This document shows positions 59,987 through 64,000 of a DNA stretch of 64,000 nt, piece by piece. A program made the position numbers and the translations under genes. The notes under the pieces were generated by a model that saw only the letters and a list, made by a program, of their open reading frames with translations, did no database searches and had not been told where the DNA came from. Position 1 is the first letter of the stretch, and every line of letters starts with the position of its first letter. The stretch covers positions 17,278-81,277 of the forward strand of contig CAKUCX010000007.1 in assembly GCA_934643865.1 (NCBI GenBank), read 5' to 3'. The stretch is from an uncultured Kiritimatiellota bacterium. Lineage in GTDB: Bacteria; Verrucomicrobiota; Kiritimatiellia; RFP12; UBA1067.

Positions 59987-62900
59987 TCACCGGAGGAGCA
60001 GGACCGTTCCGCGCGGCTGGACGAAGAGCGCGCCCGCGCCCGAAAGCGCGTGGCCGAGCTCGGGGCACGCCGCCGCGCTGACGACGCCCACATGGGACCG
60101 GCCCGCAATGCGCACCTCCTCGACGCGGTTCGTCCCGATGTAGTCGAGGCGCAGGAGCGCGCCTTCCTCGACGGCGATGCGCAGGCCCCCGTTCAGCGGC
60201 GGCGCGGCCGCGCCCGCCCCGCCCGCGTAGGCGACGGACACGCGGTCCAGCCGCGCCGCGTGGTTGTTGCTCGGGTCGTCCGCCGCAAAGCGCGTCATGC
60301 CTTGAATGCCGAGCGTATACGTTCCGGCCTCCGGCACCTCGAAGAGGAACGCGCTTTCGACCCAATGGTCGTTCTCCACCTTCGTCCAGCCGATGCGGTT
60401 CGTGACGCCCCGCGCATCGACGAGCCACGCCTCCAGCGGATTCTTCCCGCGATGCGCCTGTCCCGCCATGTCGTGGCGCTCCGCCGCCCAGAAGGAGAGG
60501 CGATACGTCCCGGCCGCCGGAAACGCCACGGGCGTCTTCGCCACCGCGCGCTGGACGACGAGCAGGTAGGCGTCGTCCGTCGTGCGCCCGGGGCAGATCT
60601 CGAAGCCGCCAAACAGGTTTCCATGCCACCACTTCTGCACGGCGCTGTTCGTGCCGCCTTCGTCCGCGCAGGCCTCCGTCGCCCAGCGGGGCGACGCCGC
60701 CGGGGCGCCGTCCACGTCAAGCGCCGTTCCGGGCCGCATCGCCGCCGCCTCCCTCACGAGGACGACATGGTCGAGCTGGAGAACGGAATGTACGCGCGTC
60801 GGCGTGAACTCCAGCGTCACCTCCCCCGCCGACGCGAGTTCGCAGACGCCGTCCGTCGTCATGGGCGTCATGAGCTTGGACGCCGTCGACAGCGTCCCCA
60901 GGTCGGCAAACGCACCGTCGCCGACCTTCGCCCGCACGCGCACGGCGGCCTCCGGCATGTTGTAGTAGGCGCCGCTTCCCGAATCGGCGTAGACGAACCA
61001 CCCCACGTCGGCCCGCACCCTCCAGCGGCCGGCGGGCGCGCGGAACGGCCCGGCGAGCGCGCGCCCCGGCTTGTCCGCGTCGGCACAGACGAGCGTCAGC
61101 ACGTTCTCGCCGTAGCGGATCTCGCCGCTGTTGCAGTAGCGCGACGGATGGGACGCCTTCTCCTGCATCGCGGGGAACGCCAGGCCGATCTCCGCCGGGA
61201 TCCCGACACCCGCGAAGCCCTCCGGCTGGAAGAACGTCCAGCCCCGCACCGCCTGGAACACGCAGTTGCTGGCGAAGGAGAAGCGGCGGGCGGGGTCGTA
61301 GGTGCGCGTCGCATCCGCCATCACGGGCCAGAGGACATCCTCGAAATCGCCCCCGGGCACCTTGAAGACCTCTTCGTCTTCATCGGCATCCTTCACGTAC
61401 TGGAGGTCGATGCAGTCGAACAGCGTACCGGCGTTGCAGGCCCACGGCTCCACGACGCCCTCGAAGAGGAGGCGCGCCTCGCCGGCGGCGACCTTCGGGC
61501 ACAGGTAGGCGAAGCGCCGGTAGCGGGCGGGATCCCACGTCGTCACCGTCGAAACCTCCTGCGTCACGCCGCCCTGCGCAAGGCGGATGCGGTGCTGCTG
61601 CCCCTTGCGGTTCCCATTGCGCGCCGCGGCCATGAAGGACAGCTCGTAGATGCCGTCGCGCGGGAAGACGACGGGGATGCTCATCGACGACTTGACCGCC
61701 AGAAACATCGCGTAGTTGCCGTCCGGCACGGGGACGTCGTTCCCCACCGAGCCCGACGTGTCGAGGGGGCTGTAGTAGCCGCAGTAGGACGAGACGCCGG
61801 AACAGTTCTCGACGCCATAGACCTCGATGCCGTTTTCATAGCGATGGACCGGCGTGCCCGCGTCGATGCGCCCAAACGTCTTCGTGCCAAGATGCTCGAA
61901 GGACGGGTCCGTGACGGCCACCTGGAAGACGCCGCCCGTCGCGACGGTGGCCGCCGGCGCGGCGGACGTCAGCGCCAGGACGCCGCCGGCCACGGTCAAC
62001 CGTTCGACCGCGTCGGGCACGCCCGCGATCACCGCCGTGCCGTTGCCCGTCTTCACGAACGCCCGTGCCTCGCCGGCGCACGCCGTCACCTCCTGGTCCG
62101 AAACGTCCACGACCGTGCCCGCCGCCACGGCAAGCGGCACCGCCGGGCCAAGGCGCAGGCGCGCCTCCCCCGCCGAGAGGGCGACCGTCCCGGCGAAGGC
62201 GGCCGCCGCCTCGTTCGTGAGCGTGAGCGTCCCCGCCCCGTCCACGCAGAGGCGCCCTTCTCCCGCGACACGCGCCAGCAGCCGCTCCTCGCCCGCCGCC
62301 GTCGGCACGCGCACCGCCGCGCCGCGCGCCACCGCAAGCACGGGGGCCGTGTGCCGCGCGCCGAGGTGGCGTGCGCCCAGATAGGCACCGACTGCGAGCC
62401 GTTCGGCCTCCGTCAGGCGGTTCGTGAAGATGACGACCTCGCAGAGATCGTCGCCGCCCGTGCGGTCGATCGTGCCGTTCAGGAAGCGGTCGTTGTAGAA
62501 CGCGCTCGCGCGACCGGGAAACGGGAAGTCGTATTCCTGAATCGAGATCTGGTTCGTCAGAACGGACGTGTGCTGCGGATCGACAAGCTCGCCGTTCTGG
62601 TAGACGCGCGCGATGTGAAGAGGGGTCGCGTCGGCGGGGTTACGCCCCGCCACGGGCTGGTCGGGCCGGGCGTCCGCGTACAGGAGGCCGAAGGAGTGCG
62701 GCGCGTTGCGGGCCCCACCGAGGACGTAGCCGTAGGAGGTGAAGACGGCGTGTGCGACAAAGGCGTGGACGATGCCGGCGCATTCATTCGTCGTGCTGAC
62801 GCCCTCGGCGTCGACGCCGCGCGAGAAATGCATGGCAACGCCGCTCTGGGCGCCGCCGAAGAAAAGCGACGGCGACGCGCCGACCGTCCGGCGCACCGGG

Positions 62901-63385
62901 CTTGCCGCGACGAACGAATGGTCCGCCACGGCGCGCGTGTAACGGCAGTCCGCCGCAGGGGCGTCGGCCGCCTCGCGCACATCGCGCCATTCGCGCACGG
63001 TGCCGTCCTCCCCGCAGACGACGTTGACGCCTGCGTCCAGCCACATTGCCGCGCGCGCGAGGACGGACGCCGGCGCCGCAAAGCCCTCGGCTGCGGCAGA
63101 CGCCAGCACCAGCTCGCCCGACGAGACCTCCAGGCGCGCGCTCGGCGGCGCGTAGACAAGCCCCTCGTCCAGGAGAAGGCTTCCGTCGAGATTCAGGCGC
63201 AGACATGCGTCCGCGCCCAGAAGGTACGCGCCCGCCGCCGTGCCCGTCCGCGCCGCAAAGGCGCGCACATGGACGCCCACGGCCTGCTCCACGCCGGCCG
63301 TCTCCGACGCCGTGCCCTGCGCGAACAACGCCCCCGCCACGCACGCGAACCCGCACGCCAGCACGCTCCTGCGCCTTCTCTCCAC
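59987..63385 (-). CDS. Very large secreted surface protein with LamG-like and jelly-roll domains
   Basis: 1132 residues from a GTG at 63383-63385, chosen because AGGAGG lies 6 nt upstream; the TTG two codons earlier abuts that site. Signal peptide to about residue 24. A LamG-like domain (about 80-345) starts near ARAAMWLDAGVNVVCGEDG and ends EVVIFTNRLTEAERLAVGAY, as in the 790-residue protein. An autotransporter-type strand (LCVDGAGTLTLTNEAAAAF) follows. Three jelly-roll, carbohydrate-binding-like modules follow (e.g. DGIYELSFMAAARNGNRKG, AGTYRLSFWAAERHDMAG). The C-terminus is RGTVLLLR. Function probably adhesion or glycan binding; no catalytic motif is seen. Confidence 0.85.
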   Translation of the reverse strand: MERRRRSVLACGFACVAGALFAQGTASETAGVEQAVGVHVRAFAARTGTAAGAYLLGADACLRLNLDGSLLLDEGLVYAPPSARLEVSSGELVLASAAAEGFAAPASVLARAAMWLDAGVNVVCGEDGTVREWRDVREAADAPAADCRYTRAVADHSFVAASPVRRTVGASPSLFFGGAQSGVAMHFSRGVDAEGVSTTNECAGIVHAFVAHAVFTSYGYVLGGARNAPHSFGLLYADARPDQPVAGRNPADATPLHIARVYQNGELVDPQHTSVLTNQISIQEYDFPFPGRASAFYNDRFLNGTIDRTGGDDLCEVVIFTNRLTEAERLAVGAYLGARHLGARHTAPVLAVARGAAVRVPTAAGEERLLARVAGEGRLCVDGAGTLTLTNEAAAAFAGTVALSAGEARLRLGPAVPLAVAAGTVVDVSDQEVTACAGEARAFVKTGNGTAVIAGVPDAVERLTVAGGVLALTSAAPAATVATGGVFQVAVTDPSFEHLGTKTFGRIDAGTPVHRYENGIEVYGVENCSGVSSYCGYYSPLDTSGSVGNDVPVPDGNYAMFLAVKSSMSIPVVFPRDGIYELSFMAAARNGNRKGQQHRIRLAQGGVTQEVSTVTTWDPARYRRFAYLCPKVAAGEARLLFEGVVEPWACNAGTLFDCIDLQYVKDADEDEEVFKVPGGDFEDVLWPVMADATRTYDPARRFSFASNCVFQAVRGWTFFQPEGFAGVGIPAEIGLAFPAMQEKASHPSRYCNSGEIRYGENVLTLVCADADKPGRALAGPFRAPAGRWRVRADVGWFVYADSGSGAYYNMPEAAVRVRAKVGDGAFADLGTLSTASKLMTPMTTDGVCELASAGEVTLEFTPTRVHSVLQLDHVVLVREAAAMRPGTALDVDGAPAASPRWATEACADEGGTNSAVQKWWHGNLFGGFEICPGRTTDDAYLLVVQRAVAKTPVAFPAAGTYRLSFWAAERHDMAGQAHRGKNPLEAWLVDARGVTNRIGWTKVENDHWVESAFLFEVPEAGTYTLGIQGMTRFAADDPSNNHAARLDRVSVAYAGGAGAAAPPLNGGLRIAVEEGALLRLDYIGTNRVEEVRIAGRSHVGVVSAAACPELGHALSGAGALFVQPRGTVLLLR

Positions 63386-63430
63386 GCCCAACCTCCTCAG
63401 TTCTGTTGTATAACTTTAAAAACCGCCTTC

Positions 63431-63459
63431 ATTCTACCCGCTCTATGGAAATCCGTCAA
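63431..63459 (-). promoter_or_regulatory. Strong promoter of the 1132-residue surface protein
   Basis: TTGACG (63459-63454), exact 17-nt spacer, TAGAAT (63436-63431) on the minus strand: five of six consensus bases in each box. The leader is about 39 nt. Confidence 0.75.
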
Positions 63460-63477
63460 GAGGGGGACGTACGCACC

Positions 63478-63514
63478 CTTATCCCGATTTTTTCGGGACA
63501 GCTTATCCCGATTT
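63478..63514. repeat. Direct repeat CTTATCCCGATTT with embedded hairpin, possible operator
   Basis: 13-bp direct repeats at 63478-63490 and 63502-63514, spaced 24 bp. The first is part of an inverted repeat TCCCGATTTTTTCGGGA (63482-63498). It lies 18-55 bp upstream of the surface protein's -35, a typical activator position. Confidence 0.5.
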
Positions 63515-63675
63515 CCCGCCCGCCCCAAGAGACACTGGGCAAAGAATGTTTCCAGACCTCACGGAAAGCGTTCCGGACTTTCCCCGCGCGATTCCGGGAC
63601 AGGATGCAAGGCTCCGCTGCCCTCGGCGCGGGACGTCCAAGCGGGCTCGGCGCGCGAAGAGCCCGCGCCCTCCGG

Positions 63676-63736
63676 CCGGTCAACACGGAGCGCGCGAGGG
63701 CCCCACGCCATCCGACCGGTCAACACGGAGCGCGCG
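63676..63736 (+). repeat. Two direct copies of the dispersed 21-bp repeat
   Basis: Copies at 63676-63696 and 63716-63736, spaced 40 bp, identical in the 21-bp core to the inverted pair at 17193 and 17290. The second is followed by GACACGGAGATTG, as in the 17.3-kb copy. Confidence 0.85.
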
Positions 63737-63790
63737 GAGACGCGAAGACACGGAGATTGTCTTTCAAAGTTGACGCGCCTAGGGGAGGGA

Positions 63791-64000
63791 CGCGACGTCC
63801 CCGGCGCGCCGCGCACACGGGGACGACATCGGGGACGACATCGTGTACGCGGGCCGCCGGGGACGTCGGCCCCTACCATCATGCACCATACGCACCATGT
63901 CCACGCACCATGCACACGCCATGCCCGCACCCCCGCACCATGGCACCCATGGTAGGGCGCGACGTCCCCGGCGCGCCGCGCCCACGGGGACGACATCGGG
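63791..64000. repeat. Repeat-rich spacer: 43-bp direct repeat and GCACCAT-like tract
   Basis: A 43-bp unit starting CGCGACGTCCCCGGCGCGCC occurs at 63791-63833 and 63958-64000 with one mismatch, and probably continues beyond the window. Between them is GGGGACGTCGGCCCCTACC (63858-63876), a related palindromic core in inverted orientation, and a degenerate array of GCACCAT-like units at about 63883-63953. No credible gene lies in 63460-64000. Confidence 0.75.

Noticed and set aside
60050..63955. 1301-codon plus-strand open frame opposite the large surface protein
   Set aside because: Arg/Ala/His-rich translation typical of GC-rich antisense, no ribosome site, and the minus strand has a clear signal peptide and domains.
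63559..63996. 145-codon frame over the terminal repeats
   Set aside because: Its peptide shares ALRVDRPE with the spurious extension upstream of speB, which comes only from the dispersed repeat.

Overview
The window is a compact, high-GC bacterial chromosome segment with 52 protein genes, most of them recognisable, and 3 tRNA genes. All but three of the protein genes lie on the minus strand. The large secreted proteins (LamG-like and autotransporter-type surface proteins, a GH92 glycosidase, a DUF4091/GH123-like glycosidase), the Sel1 repeats, the short dispersed intergenic repeats and the long overlapping shadow frames suggest a PVC-group bacterium, most likely Verrucomicrobiota/Kiritimatiellae, with a glycan-degrading lifestyle. 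That placement is inference from gene content only.

Region 1 (1-4.6 kb) holds a truncated DUF4091-type secreted hydrolase, folE, a secreted protein of unknown function and a ferredoxin-nitroreductase fusion. Region 2 (4.6-9.4 kb) is the conserved translation cluster, transcribed as tRNA-Thr, tuf, rpmG, tRNA-Trp, secE, nusG, rplK, rplA, rplJ, rplL. It has a TTGCGT-N17-TATACT promoter at one end and a hairpin terminator at the other. Region 3 (9.4-16.1 kb) reads as one run: hisS, a methyltransferase, a Sel1 protein, ilvB, ilvN, aroE, nagB. Region 4 (16.2-20.7 kb) has speB, a divergent GNAT gene, hisH-hisF and a Tat-exported TIM-barrel lipoprotein, separated by repeat-bearing spacers. Region 5 (20.7-24.8 kb) is prs, then rplY, pth, rpsF, ssb, rpsR, rplI, ending in a perfect 17-bp hairpin.

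Region 6 (24.8-32.7 kb) encodes a MacAB/TolC-like tripartite exporter followed by a surface protein. The TolC-like frame is open without any stop back through an RsuA/RluB pseudouridine synthase. Region 7 (32.7-42.6 kb) looks like a glycan and sugar-acid catabolic operon: IlvD/Edd dehydratase, DapA-type aldolase, SDR dehydrogenase, MFS transporter, a 1340-residue GH92 fusion protein and a GRP-type sugar transporter. Together they could release a sugar, import it and break it down by a non-phosphorylative oxidative route. Region 8 (42.6-44.5 kb, plus strand) has four 11-bp Pho-box repeats, a 35-residue membrane peptide gene and a Na/Pi cotransporter with a PhoU domain.

Region 9 (44.5-59.9 kb) carries an M16 peptidase, the alpha-2-macroglobulin/PBP1C pair (envelope defence and repair), and dprA-topA-xer followed upstream by tRNA-Glu. 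The TopA lacks zinc ribbons and instead has three copies of a helical module. Region 10 (59.9-64 kb) is a very large secreted LamG-type protein with a strong promoter and a repeat-rich upstream spacer.

Transcription signals are unusually readable. Fifteen minus-strand start regions carry a TATACT/TATAAT-like -10, usually preceded by TGC or TGG, and in two cases the -10 sits so close to the ATG that the mRNA should be leaderless or nearly so.
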